From: Entomortierella parvispora | Lineage: Eukaryota > Mortierellomycota > Mortierellomycetes > Mortierellales > Mortierellaceae | Assembly (NCBI GenBank): GCA_963573315.1 | Contig: OY752149.1 | Span: 1,550,001-1,614,000 of the forward strand | Length of the DNA stretch: 64,000 nucleotides | Reading direction: 5' to 3' | Part shown: positions 22,771-33,860 of the stretch, piece after piece | Layout: each line of letters opens with the position of its first letter | Position numbering within the stretch: position 1 is the stretch's first letter | Translations under genes and position numbers: made by a program | Notes under the pieces: model-generated | Database searches by the model: none | Told to the model about the DNA's origin: nothing | The model's input: the letters and a program-made list of their open reading frames with translations, nothing else

Positions 22771-25700
22771 ATGAAAGGAACCAACCCACCAAAGAAGTCT
22801 TCTACTCAGGTAAGTATCTTAATTGCAGTACATTATGGTATTGCGGCTACCAATGGTGGCGTAGAGAAAGATACCAAACCAATGTTAACTGTGGGAACAT
22901 CTCATCTTGTAATCAATGATATAGACCGACAACATCCAGCAGGAGCAGAAGCCCCATGTTACTCCGGCACCATCTTCTCAACCAGAGCCAGGATCGTCTC
23001 GAAAACGACGAGCCTCGAACGAACACCTTGTTGATACTACTACTGTAAATCAGAGCCTGGCATCTCTACTGTTTAAGCGCCAGGCGCACAAAAGGGGTCC
23101 GAAAGGATATCGCGTTGGAGGTCAACCACAGCCAGCTCTTACAGCGCCTACAGCCAAGAAACCAAGTGCACCAAAGCAATCAATGTCCGAGGAGGAGAGA
23201 GCAAGGCTTACGAAGGAAGCGGAGGAAGAAAGAGAGAGAAGGGACAAGATGACGCCAGAGGAAAGAAGGGATGCACTCAAGCGCTCTGCGTTGAAAGTCC
23301 TTGACGACTTCTTGGCAGCACCAGACCTCGACAGAACACTGTATTGCTACCGTGGCCGCATTGCCGATTGGAGGGTACGTTGTCAATAATCTCTTGCATC
23401 GTTATCACCAATGACGACTCTAATCTTCTCATTATTATTCTCAGGACTATTGCATGGAACACCGGGATGGTGACTGCATTGTATCTGGACGAAGCATTCT
23501 AGAGTACTTCAAGAAGGTCGTGTTCGTGACAGCAATCAAGAAGGTCATTACGACACGAAAAGGCTACAGTGGAGTTGTTGCAACTAGAAAGCCATTGGCC
23601 AAGTCGTCACAAGCCGAGGACAAGGAACAGGAGCAGGAGCAAGAACAGGAACAGGAGCAGGAACAGGAACAGGAACAGGAACAGGAACAGGAACAGGTAC
23701 AGGAGCAGGAACAGGAAGCAGAGGCGGGAGCCGAAGATCAGGAACAACTTGATATTTCCTTGGACGAAGATACAGATGATTCCGATGATGACACCGACGC
23801 CGAAGAGGTGGCTACTGGGAAGAAGGCGTCAGCGGCTAAAAGCAAGGCAAAGATCAGAGCCTTACAACGGGAACGACAGTATCGTAATGGGGCTTGGAAG
23901 TGGAAGGATTCGCAGACCATTAGCCCATTCGAAACTCAGCAGCCTAATCCACCAGCAGCCCCTAAAGTGGTACCCGTTGTCAAGAACATCAAGGAGAAGA
24001 CTTCTGGTGAGTTAATTGGGTATCACACTTTTCTATCATGAAAGTGAAGCACGACTCTAACCATTATATACCTGTTTTTTCATAGTCCTTTCCGATGCGG
24101 ACGTGGATGAGCATGGCAACAAGATCATCTATGTTCCCAGAACATACAACACCGTCGTCAACATCAAGAAGGCACTCATCTATCTATGGACATTGCAGCG
24201 ATACGGAGAGTATCCGCCGGGCGTAGATCACCCGAAAAGAGACATTTTATTGGGGGGAGCTATGGATAACTACGAAAAGAAACTTGTCTATGACACGGTC
24301 AGACCTGGGACATCAAGAACGGGATCGTGTGCTCTCAGAGATCCGTACACTGAAGGGGAATTCATCAGGATCCTTTGCTATCTCTGGCGATATCTTCCTA
24401 TCCGATCTACCGAGGGAAATAAGCGCCAGTACAAGTCTGAGAAGCGCTTCCCATATCTTCGTGAACGTCTTGCTCAACTCTTTCGTCACCATGCGTTAAT
24501 GCGAGACGAAGATGTACGCAACATCACCCTTAGCAATATGTTTTGTATCCAAGCAAGACATCCTGCAGCGGGGTCCGATCTGGCGACTGGAATTGTCTGT
24601 TGTATTTCCCGCGGCAAGACCAACAAGAAGGGCGTGAAGTTGTATAGCACTGTATTCCGCCACAAGAACGTTCTTCGATGTTCAGTAGGAGGCTTTGCAT
24701 TTTACATGTTGGAGCGTTGGCAGGTAAGAGGAAGTTATAGTGTTCGACGGTTCACCATTCGTCACCATTCGTCACCATTCGTCTCACCAGGCTGATGATA
24801 CAGGTACTCATGCTTTTTCCAATTCTTTTATCGTAATTTCTGGTAGGTTGACAAGGAACCTCTTCCTAATTTTCTTGATCCGGACGACTGGAGTCGTGTG
24901 ATGCTTTTGGCTGATGCAAATCCTGCAGCTCGGATGGCGTTGAGCAAAAACAGAAAGTCAACCTCTGGAGGAAAAGTCCAAAACCGTAAACAAGCAATTG
25001 ATCCAAGGACTCAAATCGCCACCACCACCAAGGCTTTGTTGTCTTGTGGAGTTGCATCAACCAAGATCACTCATGGTGGCCGTCATGCTGGAACCTCAGA
25101 GGCGTACCACCTAGGCCTTGATTTTGATCATATCCGACACCTTGGTCGATGGGTCATGGGTCAGATGGAGAACTTCTATGCTCCCAAGAACCCCACCGTA
25201 GGGGCCTTTTACATGGCGCACTTCAACAAGAGAGATGAACCTTACAAGATCGAACGCGACCTTGTCACCCCCGACCTCGAGCTTCAACGTCTGATTTTCC
25301 CCTGGATTGAAGATGTCATGGATGAGGCTGATGGTAGGCCTTGGGCGGAGGTGTGTGCAGATGAGATGCGAGGTGTCAACCCATCCGAGGCCACACTGAA
25401 GGATGTCTTTTGGAAGCCAATTGCTCTTGACGAGCTTTCAAAGACCACGGCATCTTTGACCAGCAGCGCCCTGATCGATCGAATTGCATTCTTAAAGCTC
25501 ATGGTCCGGATGAGGCGAGTAATCCTACAGGATGCGGTGATGATGTTGACTTATACCGATTCCTCTGGCGAAACTCTCAACAACCGGCTTTTATCCTCGG
25601 ATGAGCTGAAACACATTTTCTCTGGCCCTCTCTTCCGCAAGTTCCAGGCTGATCTCCTAGCCGCCATCGCTCTTCACCAGGAGCAGGTAAAGATCATCAA

Positions 25701-26116
25701 TGGCAGTGTGCAATTGACCACAGAGAAAGTTGTCAGTGCCTTGAACACACTTGGGTCCGTGGTGATAAACAGCACCACCCAGATGCAAACTCAGATGCAC
25801 TCAAATCAGGGCCTGGTGGCGGAGACACGGGAAGAAATCAAAGGACTTAAGGAAACATTCACGGAAAAGTTTGTCCAACAGGAAGAACGACAGAATCAAC
25901 AGGATGAGTGGCAAGTACAGCACTGGCTTCATCTTCAACATTCAGTTCCGCCTCCGGCTGCAGTTAGACGACCCTTTGTTGTCAGTGGCGATGTTTCCCA
26001 ACCTCAACCACCGTATGCTCTGCACCAACAATCACGCCAGTTACCACCACCTCGGTACGAAACACCACCACCACTTCAACAAAAGAGACAACAACAGCAA
26101 CAGCAACAGCAACAGC

Positions 26117-26161
<45 letters not shown>

Positions 26162-26526
26162 CACCACCACCACTAACACCACCACTTGCTCAAAACTTGA
26201 CTCACTCGCCTCTTAATTCTTCTGATCCTTCCACTAAAGGATATCTAATGCTTGCCGATAACAAAAACCTGACCCTTCGTGTTCTCTGGGCCGAGTATCA
26301 TGGCCCAATTGCAGACGCAAAGAAGAATGATCCAGCTTATCCTTACACTCAAGCGCGCAAAAAGGCTCTGCAGAGGCGAAGTCAGCTTGTAGACATCATC
26401 GAGGCCATGGCAAAGAAGGATGAAGTTCCTGTCGAGTCGATTATTGCAACACTGGGGGTCACTTACAAAGATAAAACGATCAACTTCATTCGAGAGGACT
26501 TGAGGAAAAAACACAAACAGTTGTAG
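22771..26526 (+). CDS. Crypton-type tyrosine recombinase with GCR1_C-like domain
   Basis: Five exons (22771..22809, about 22925..23374, 23445..24006, 24086..24723, 24847..26526) give about 1,122 residues. The exon 2 acceptor may be one of several in-frame AGs. After a Glu-Gln repeat region comes the recombinase: ILCYLWRYLPIRS, DLATGIVCCISRGKTNKKG (beta-hairpin Lys region), STVFRHKNVLRCSV. The C-terminal catalytic block is THGGRHAGTSEAYHLGLDFD (H-x-x-R) with HLGRWVMGQMENFY, supplying the His/Trp and the nucleophilic Tyr. A coiled coil, a poly-Gln tract and a GCR1_C-like DNA-binding end (LRVLWAEYHGPIADAKKNDP) complete it. The frame is intact, so it may be active. Such proteins are typical of fungal Cryptons. 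Confidence is high for the family, moderate for exons 1-2. Confidence 0.85.
23623..23722 (+). repeat. Glu-Gln hexanucleotide repeat
   Basis: CAGGAA/CAGGAG hexamers encode an alternating Glu-Gln run in exon 3 of the recombinase gene. Confidence 0.88.
26085..26160 (+). repeat. CAA/CAG triplet repeat (poly-Gln)
   Basis: About 24 CAA/CAG triplets encode a Gln run between the catalytic domain and the GCR1_C-like domain of the recombinase. Confidence 0.9.
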
Positions 26527-26696
26527 ATTTTGTAGGACAATAAACTGATCTCATTTCCAAAGCTTTTGAGTGTTTGATGAGTTCATGGATCAATAGTCAA
26601 ACCCCTTCAGACAACGCGACGCGAGCGAAAGTGAAATGAGAATGAGATGAGGCTGAGATAACACAAAGCGGAAGAATGCAAAAAAAAGCCCCTCCC

Positions 26697-26742
<46 letters not shown>

Positions 26743-27012
26743 ATACAAAAAAAAAAAAAAAAAAAAAAGTTGTTTCGTCCCCGCCCAAGACCCAAGATAA
26801 AAAATTGCAGGGAGATTGTGCAGCCGAGACGACAACAACCAATGGCAAATTCGCGTCGCTAATCTTCACTTTTGGACAAGACTAGTGATCCCAAAATGGA
26901 ATTCATTTCGCTAATCCTCAAGGTACAAGTCACGTGTTGGACACAGGTGGACACAGGTGGACACGGTCGGGACAGGAGCCTGGACACGGCTAAAATTTCG
27001 ACTCGTAGTCTC
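26527..27012. other. 3' flank of the Crypton-like element
   Basis: An AATAAA signal lies just after the stop (about 26540). A CA dinucleotide run occupies about 26699-26741, followed by an A tract at 26747-26767. The TGGACACAGG repeats lie at about 26938-26990. No gene seen. Confidence 0.6.
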
Positions 27013-27042
27013 CGAGATGGTGTTACTGTATTAGTCTATAAT
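27013..27042 (+). repeat. Right 30-bp direct repeat (candidate att site)
   Basis: Exact copy of 21810-21839 in the same orientation, 5.2 kb away. Confidence 0.9.
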
Positions 27043-28721
27043 CATATAACCATGAAAGTTAGGGACCCAATGGCCCAATTCAATTGTCCCCTGATAAAAA
27101 AAATCACCATATGTTTTTGGCGTTGCAATTGTGGAGGTTGGCACAAAGCGCATTCGACATAAAATTTATAATTTTACGTCTGAGAGAATTGAGTGGGGCC
27201 AATGATTAGGTCGAGAAATTAATCACGTTTCAAACACATTCGCAGCAGAGAGACCACATGGTACCCATGGAAGCAGGAAGGTTCTTCCTGAAGTCCACAC
27301 CTCCGCAACAACCTCCTGCCCAGTAGAGCCCACAGTACTTTTGCTGGCACATGTTGATATATTGGATTAATGCACATGACATGTTAAAACACGTCAGTAA
27401 CCCTCACCTTGATGGGTGTAATGGGTGTAAGGACTGTAAGAGAAGTGATTGAATTGAATGGGTGAGCGAGGAGGTTGTGTGAGAAATATAGAAATAAAGA
27501 TTAGTCGCGTCCAGGCTGGTCGGACGATACGATGATGAACTGAAAGGGAGCTCGAATAATGAAAGGGACTTGACGAAGGAGCAGCGAAGGCATGAAGGGG
27601 TCAAGGAATGATGTGCCTGGGTGGCTTGTGCGATCCGCGCAAAAATTACGAACGGAACCGAACCTCTCTAATCAAGAAATCTGTTCGCATTGGCCCGATT
27701 CAATTAGTCGAGCCAATGATTGTCGTCCATCGACCACGCCAGGTAATCCATCGCCCTGTCATTCCTTCTTTATTTGTCATCCGGGTGTGTTCTCGCTTGT
27801 TTGTGGACCCAGTCAAAGCCCCATGGAGCATTTGAGTTGCACGTCGACCGGTCTCCCTTCCCTCACTCCCGATTGATATTGTAGCCCTTGCCACACTGTC
27901 GCCAAAGACCCAGTAACATCCCCCCTGTTTGTAGCAATGCAAACCTTGCAGTGTACTCTTCTCTGCGATTCACCCCATTGCTGCTCCTACCTTACGCCTT
28001 ACTCCAGAGACTCCTCGAGCTCTGCGGACGTTAGCGCCCCATCGTAGAGACACGTAGAGACACATCAGACATATCAGACAACGTGGGAGAAGCGCATGGA
28101 TGGTCACCTGTACCGACTGCGATACCAAATGTTCTCGCCCACGCCATCTTCCACTCTGAACGTGGTGTTGCAAGTCAAGTCAACTTTGAGGACGCAGGCT
28201 TGCTGGTAGAAGGATACAGATGTTTGCAAAGCAGCGCGCAGGTGGAGTTTTGATGCAGAAGAGAACCTCTGGAACTTGGTTGGCCGCGTTCAAGGATATA
28301 ATGGTCAACGCCCTACTATGGGAACATTGGATGGGAACCTTGCGTTCGTGACAGCTGCAGACGTCTTTTTCAAATGATGGATCCGGGATACTCACAGCAC
28401 GGACACAGTCTATCGGCGACAGTTCATCGACGACAGTTCCGATGAAGCTGTTTATGGCTAGTGCAGGAAAACCAGCTTGTCAACGATCTTGAAAGAATAC
28501 AGTATTCCGTTGGAAAGTCGTGTGAGAAAACATGTTCGGTAGAGTTAACACCACATCGAATGTTTTTGGACTGTGGTGTGTGATCCCGACCACGAGGCAA
28601 GACTCCAAGAGCATGGAACAGTCTCTGGATACCTATTTCCATCATAATTCTGGTAGAAATGGACCTTTTGTCTGAATTGGGCTTCTTGCACTTGTTGCCC
28701 ATTACTTATATCAAAATCAGG

Positions 28722-28784
28722 TACTCTGGACGTCATGCTTTCAATCATTTGAACCTTGGACTAGTCTTTGACATCATGACTTGA
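28722..28784 (+). pseudogene. Possible fossil of a Crypton recombinase catalytic block
   Basis: The frame from 28722 reads YSGRHAFNHLNLGLVFDIM before a stop. This resembles THGGRHAGTSEAYHLGLDFD of the intact recombinase, including the RHA core and the LGL-FD spacing. Nothing convincing was aligned upstream or downstream, so it may be chance. Confidence 0.3.
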
Positions 28785-28800
28785 AGGAAAGTGCAACCGA

Positions 28801-28878
28801 CCAGGATCAACAGCCAGGATTAATTGCCAGGATCAACTACCAGGATCAACTACCAGCATCAACAACCATGGTCAACAC
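28801..28878 (+). repeat. Six 13-bp tandem repeats
   Basis: Consensus CCAGGATCAACTA. Units 3 and 4 are identical; the others differ at a few positions. Confidence 0.88.
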
Positions 28879-30515
28879 ATTTTAAGAATAAGTACCAGCT
28901 ACATGAGGGACATACAGGACATTTGTACATCATTTGAGGCCGCTCCAACGATTGACGACAAGGATACACCCTGTTTGTTTTTGCAATGGGATGTAGACAT
29001 TGGAGAGAAAAGGTCAAGTGATCAAGGCGAGATGACGAAGTAGACACAAATATATATAACTCTTCATAACAAATGCCCATTCCTGCCCAATGCAAATCTT
29101 CTCCCTTGAACCCTTGCAATTCCCTTGCGAGTGGTAGTTTTGATATTTTCAAAGTACTTGTCTTGGGATTGAGGAACTGTTAATTTATATCGATGATGAT
29201 GATATCAGTGAATAGTAGGCAATTTTCGCGTTTCTGGTGTTTGGCGGCAACCGAGGTCAGACCTTCCGCCGAGTGGATACACCTCTACTGATTCTATGTC
29301 TACTATAAGAGGCGTTTGGCAAGAGAACAGAATGTTGACCTAGTAACTGCGCCTTCAGGAGGTGGGACTTTCTGTTCTTTCAGCGGCCTCCCTCTCTGCA
29401 GCTCCGTACCAAGCTGTTCCTATCGTCTGTCTTGGGAGTTGACAGCTGTAATTTGATGGCCGGTACCTCATTCTTGACATACGCTCATCTTTCTCAGATC
29501 AGAAGATGGCTGGAGTCATTGGGCCCGTTCCGTATATCAAGTCGACCCTTTTCTTCCTTGAGAACATGTGAAGGTGCAGACATCCCTTATTTCCTGCTCT
29601 GCGTGGAAATAAAGGGGAGCACACCACGCGAGGCGCGCTCAATCCGATCGCGTTGCCGTGATAATGTACCTTTCTTTCCACTTTCACTCTTACCTCCATG
29701 CTTCTTCTTCTCGCTCGTCCTATTTCACTTCCTCTTCCTCTTTCCCCTCCTCGTCCACCTCCTTGACCTCGACAGATCGTCTGAGCCCGCCATTACTCCA
29801 TTGTCATCACTGTTGCTGATCTATCAACTTCTGACGCTCCTTGAGCAGCAACGCACTTGGACCTCCGTCCGGGCCATGACCTTTTACTCAAACACAAAGA
29901 ATAAAAGGCGAAGCTCAGACTGAAAACTTGCAGGCACGGGTGTTGGAGAGCACGACCCTGCTGGAGAATGATGCCCCCTGAGAACAATATGGACTTCTCA
30001 GATACCAATTTTCTGGTTTATTTGGGTCAGTATTCAAGAAATCAGGTGTCCCTACATCTTCTGGCGGCGCTAATATGCGATCAAAACTGAGGTACTGTAG
30101 TCTACCTTAACTGTCAGGTGATCTCCAACTTTGAACAGCAATGTCGACGAGGGAAAAGTCATTACACATTCGAGGGACAAAGCGCGTATAGATTCCCCCA
30201 TTCCTGATCGCGGTATTCATCCATGTTTAGAGATCACAACGGGGTAGGCACGATTCAGCGGAGGTAACTGACAAGCAAGCGCGCCTCTGCAGATAGATCG
30301 GGGTCCGTGGTCTTTTCGAGGAAGCACCCCAGGTAGATAGGTGGACGCCCAGCTTCCATACCCAGAGGTATTCCACTAGACTAGACTTAATTACCCTCCA
30401 GCTGTATACTCATTATTAAAAAAAAATCATGACATCTTTTTGTCAAGCGCTTTAGATAGGACATGTGATGGAATATCCATACAGTATATGATTTATACTA
30501 ACAGACAAAACGGGT

Positions 30516-31997
30516 CTAACGACGACTGTTCTGCCGAGTGTTCTCCACAAGCAGTGGAAGGAGAACCCATTGTGGGCCTTTTCGGAAGTCTTCACCAGCT
30601 GTCCAACTTCCTTCGACATCCACCAAGTGTTGCCAGTGTTCCACCATCCATTTCGCAACCTCCACATCCATCTTCTCTACTGCTCCAGAAATATAAACCT
30701 TTTCCAATCGTTTCAGAGTCGCTAACTTCTCAAACCCATGCCCAATTCGAATCTTTAGAAGTCCGTCCACGGTTTCGCCTTGTACTCCCAGAACGAACAT
30801 TGTAAGATCCTTTAGTCCTTCAAGACACGAGAGGCGGTCAAAGATGATTTGATGGGCATCGCTTTCATCCGCAAGCTCGTTCGCCTCCACACCGAACGTG
30901 ATGTCGAGCTTGGTCAGGGACTTGCAGATCCACTCGGGACTTTGCATCACATTCCGAATGAGGACAGGGGCCCTGGTAAGGGTCGTTAGAGTTTGGCACG
31001 ATGAGACGACCTCAAGAACCAATTCGCTGACATTAAAGCCTCCACCGGCGATGCTTAGATACTCAAGAGTCTGGCAATGGGGACGTATGGCAGCCGTAGA
31101 AAGAGGAGACCCAGAAGTATCAATAGATTGCGCACGCAGGGTTTTCAGTGGGCGTTTAGATGCAAGAATCGAAGCCAAGTCTGCATCCGACGCGCGAACA
31201 TGATACAGCTTCAGGTGTGCAAGGTCAGCGCAGCTGCTGCCGCTAAGATGTTGCAGAAGCGCTTCAGGCAAGTCATGGCTACGTTTCTTCTCTGGTTCCC
31301 ACAAAAGACTCTCCAAGGCGGGGGCTCGAAGGATGATCTCGAGTTGGTTGGTGACAGGCGTAGAATCTTGCGCAAAGACCAAGTCGAGATATGACAATCG
31401 CGGGAACACTGTCAAAGCGGGGTCTTGCGGAGGGAGAACAGAAATGTTGCCTCCAAGGATGATCAACTTCTCCAGTTTTGTACAGATCTTCCAGAAAGAC
31501 TCTGACGAATCCTCGTCCACGTTAAATTGCTTGAGATGAAGAGTTTTCAGGTTGGGCAACTTGGCGAATGCCTCCCAGACCTCGAGCGTGGACGGAAAAT
31601 AAGGGTACTCGAAGCACTTGAAATCCACCTTGGTTAGGGTTTCATTCTGTAGCAGCACCTGTGCGATCAGTGGGAACATCACGTAGTCTTCGTCTTCAAG
31701 ATCGTCCTTCGGGAGTACAATTGTTAAGCTGTCAAGCTGGGGAAAGAGGAGATTCGTTCTGAAAAAGGCCGAGGGCGGGGCGGTGAGGACCAAATGCTTG
31801 ATGAGATGAGCGTGGTCATCCAGTTCTTCCCCGAAGGGGCTCAGACCTTCCTCCGACAGCTCAACGGTGTCCCAGACAAGGGGCAGCAGCGTTGCATACC
31901 ATTCACTGCTGAGTCGCAGACAGGTGATCAGGCTCCGGTTGTCCAGAACCCGGCCGATGTGGGTTCTAATCTCTGGGACGTCGAAAAGAGTCGGCAT
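30516..31997 (-). CDS. F-box/leucine-rich-repeat-like protein, intronless
   Basis: An uninterrupted 493-residue frame starts MPTLFDVPEIRTHIGRVLDN. The N-terminus fits a divergent F-box (VPEIRTHIGRVL, LITCLRLSSEWYATLLPLVW). The remainder is a series of leucine-rich units such as LPNLKTLHLKQFNV, LEKLIILGGNISVL, FPRLSYLDLVF, CQTLEYLSIAGGGF and LTKLDITFGV. F-box proteins recruit substrates to SCF ubiquitin ligases through Skp1, and the LRRs usually bind the substrate; the specific target is unknown. Intronless F-box/LRR genes of this kind are numerous in early-diverging fungi (from general knowledge). No neighbour suggests a pathway. Confidence 0.85.
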   Translation of the reverse strand: MPTLFDVPEIRTHIGRVLDNRSLITCLRLSSEWYATLLPLVWDTVELSEEGLSPFGEELDDHAHLIKHLVLTAPPSAFFRTNLLFPQLDSLTIVLPKDDLEDEDYVMFPLIAQVLLQNETLTKVDFKCFEYPYFPSTLEVWEAFAKLPNLKTLHLKQFNVDEDSSESFWKICTKLEKLIILGGNISVLPPQDPALTVFPRLSYLDLVFAQDSTPVTNQLEIILRAPALESLLWEPEKKRSHDLPEALLQHLSGSSCADLAHLKLYHVRASDADLASILASKRPLKTLRAQSIDTSGSPLSTAAIRPHCQTLEYLSIAGGGFNVSELVLEVVSSCQTLTTLTRAPVLIRNVMQSPEWICKSLTKLDITFGVEANELADESDAHQIIFDRLSCLEGLKDLTMFVLGVQGETVDGLLKIRIGHGFEKLATLKRLEKVYISGAVEKMDVEVAKWMVEHWQHLVDVEGSWTAGEDFRKGPQWVLLPLLVENTRQNSRR

Positions 31998-32447
31998 CGG
32001 GATGGGTGTGTTGTTGTTGGAAAGAAGAAGGGAGGGAATAAAGAAAAGAAAAAGACAACCGCACAGTCGTTAGCCCATCTCGTTTGACAAAATACCGAGG
32101 TGTGGCGGTGCAGTATTGTTCCTGGAATCCAGACCCTTGGTCTCGACTCTTTGGGCGGTTCTAGTGCCCTTAAGTGAATTCGCCCCGTCCAAAAAAAGAC
32201 ACAACGCGGCGCATGCTCATCTTCACCTGTGGACAACACAAAATTCCTTCCCGAGTGTTGCGCAAAAGCCTCAAGCACGATTGGAAGCGCAATAGCTAAT
32301 TATTGATGTGGCGTTTTGGATATTATTTCAACACTTGATGGAAATTGGGAGGCTATGATACATGAGATACTATGTAGGAAATGGAGGTTATAATGGGTTT
32401 TTGTGTTGCGTTGTAAATAAGAAGGATAGATGGACTGTTTGTTTTGT
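31998..32447. other. Intergenic between F-box gene and chitin deacetylase
   Basis: 450 bp hold the F-box promoter (minus strand) and the 3' end of the chitin deacetylase gene. The GAAAAAGA-rich stretch at 32020-32055 is a pyrimidine tract on the minus strand near the F-box start. No gene seen. Confidence 0.5.
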
Positions 32448-33860
32448 TTAGAACAGAGCAATGGCAGCGGCCAATGCCATCACCACAGTGAAAGTGGCCT
32501 TGACGAATCCACTCTCGGCAGCACCCGAAGTAGAGCCACTCTTGCCACCGGAGGCTCCAGTCGAGGGCTGGGAGCCAGCAGTGCCCGTTGGGACGGAGGC
32601 AGCGATGGTGGTGGTGGTGGTCGAGCCGACACCAGCGACAGTACCGTTCATGGTGGCAAGGGTGATGTTCTTTTCTTTGTAAGGGTGAGGGTCGTTCATA
32701 CAGGCGGACACGGGCATGGTCTTCCAGGTGGCCTGGAGCTTGGGCAAGTTGGCAATGGCGGCATCGACGGTGTTCTGGTAAAGCTCATGCTCGAGAGTGA
32801 TGTGACCTGTGGTATCGTTGTGGGCATTGGCGATCCAGCCAGCAAAGGCATCATCGACCTGAGCCATGGTGCGGGTGCCACCAGGGGCCATCATCCAGTC
32901 GTTGGTATCATAGTCTGAAGGAAGAAGAGCAAAATACGTTAGGTTAGAGTTGGACGTCTACCCAGAGAAGAGCAGTTGATATTGGACGACACTGGGAAAA
33001 TGCAGAAAAAAAATGTAACCTACCCCAGATGACGGAGGTGTAACCCATCTGCCACAAGAGGCCGCGAATACGGTTGTCAATATCACCGTAAGGAGGCTGG
33101 ACGGAAAGAAAAGTTCAAAAGGCGATCGGTTAGTAATATTGCACGAAACAAAGAGGGCTCTCTTTTGGAGGAGATGGAGCAGGCTCAGCTCACTTACGCG
33201 GAAGTATGTAGGGGTGAATCCACAGAGCTCCTTGATGGCCATCTCGGTGTACTTGACCTCGGCGACGAACTGCTCGTTCGTCAACGAGGTAGAGGGGTTG
33301 TGAGACCAGGTGTGGACAGCAATTTGATGACCAGCACCGCAGGCACGGCGAGCCGCCTGCCAGTTCTGGATCACGTTGGATCCAATGTAGAACAAGGTGG
33401 CCTTTTGGTTCGTGGTGTCCAAGAAGTCGTACAACTGGTTACTGAACTGGGTAGGGCCATCATCGTAGGTCAGACCCCAGACGCCGAGGGGACAAGTAAT
33501 CAGGTCCTTGTTTATGCAGTTGGTTTCGGTCCAATCGCAAGAGTCAGTAGGGATGGCGGTTGGGTTCGTAGGATCGCCAGAGGCGGAGAAGGGGACAACG
33601 GGGAAGTCTGGGACTGCAGTCAGGTTGAGAGCCGCCAACCATCCCTGGACAAGAGGGGTGTCTGTAGGGGCGATGGCGTCCTGAGGGGGGTACGCGCCAG
33701 AAAAGACGCCACTGAAGGCAGGGAGTTGAATAATTGGTGGGGGGACAGGCGCTCCTGAGGCGGTGGGAGGGGCAGTCGAGGGAGCAGCAGCTGAGGGAGT
33801 AGCAGGAGCTGCGGCCGCCAAGGTGACCAATGCAGCGATCAAGGAGATTTTGGCGTGCAT
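32448..33860 (-). CDS. Chitin deacetylase, GPI-anchored type (NodB domain)
   Basis: Three exons (33860..33198, 33096..33024, 32914..32448) give 400 residues. A signal peptide (MHAKISLIAALVTLAAAAPA) precedes a Pro/Ala-rich linker. The polysaccharide-deacetylase domain follows: metal/catalytic motif GLTYDDGPT, zinc-binding HTWSHNPSTSL, RPPYGDIDNR formed across the exon 1/2 splice, and a late GHITLEHELYQ carrying the second catalytic His. A Ser/Thr-rich region and a hydrophobic C-terminus (ATFTVVMALAAAIALF) predict a GPI signal. The enzyme would convert cell-wall chitin to chitosan at the cell surface, a prominent wall polymer in Mucoromycota. Domain order and length are typical of the CE4 family. 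Confidence 0.94.

Larger units (their letters stand above)
21810..27042 (+). mobile_element. Crypton-like tyrosine-recombinase element with 30-bp direct repeats
   Basis: A single spliced tyrosine-recombinase gene (22771-26526) is flanked by perfect 30-bp direct repeats at 21810-21839 and 27013-27042 (CGAGATGGTG...GTCTATAAT). No terminal inverted repeats or transposase were seen. Just inside each repeat are GGACAC-type motifs (TGGACACTGGACACCTGTCC near 21897; GGACACAGGTGGACACAGG near 26939) that could be recombinase sites. Cryptons integrate through a circular intermediate and leave direct repeats, usually much shorter. That these repeats are the integration sites is inference. Confidence 0.75.
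27043..30515. other. 3.5-kb region without a supportable gene
   Basis: All open frames on both strands are short and lack conserved motifs or convincing exon chains. Recognisable content is limited to a 13-bp tandem repeat (28801-28878) and a short stretch at 28722-28784 resembling the recombinase catalytic block. It is probably decayed mobile-element DNA. Confidence 0.5.

Noticed and set aside
29432-29923. 163-codon plus-strand frame
   Set aside because: Composition-driven Phe/Leu/Ser stretch with no domain and no exon partners.
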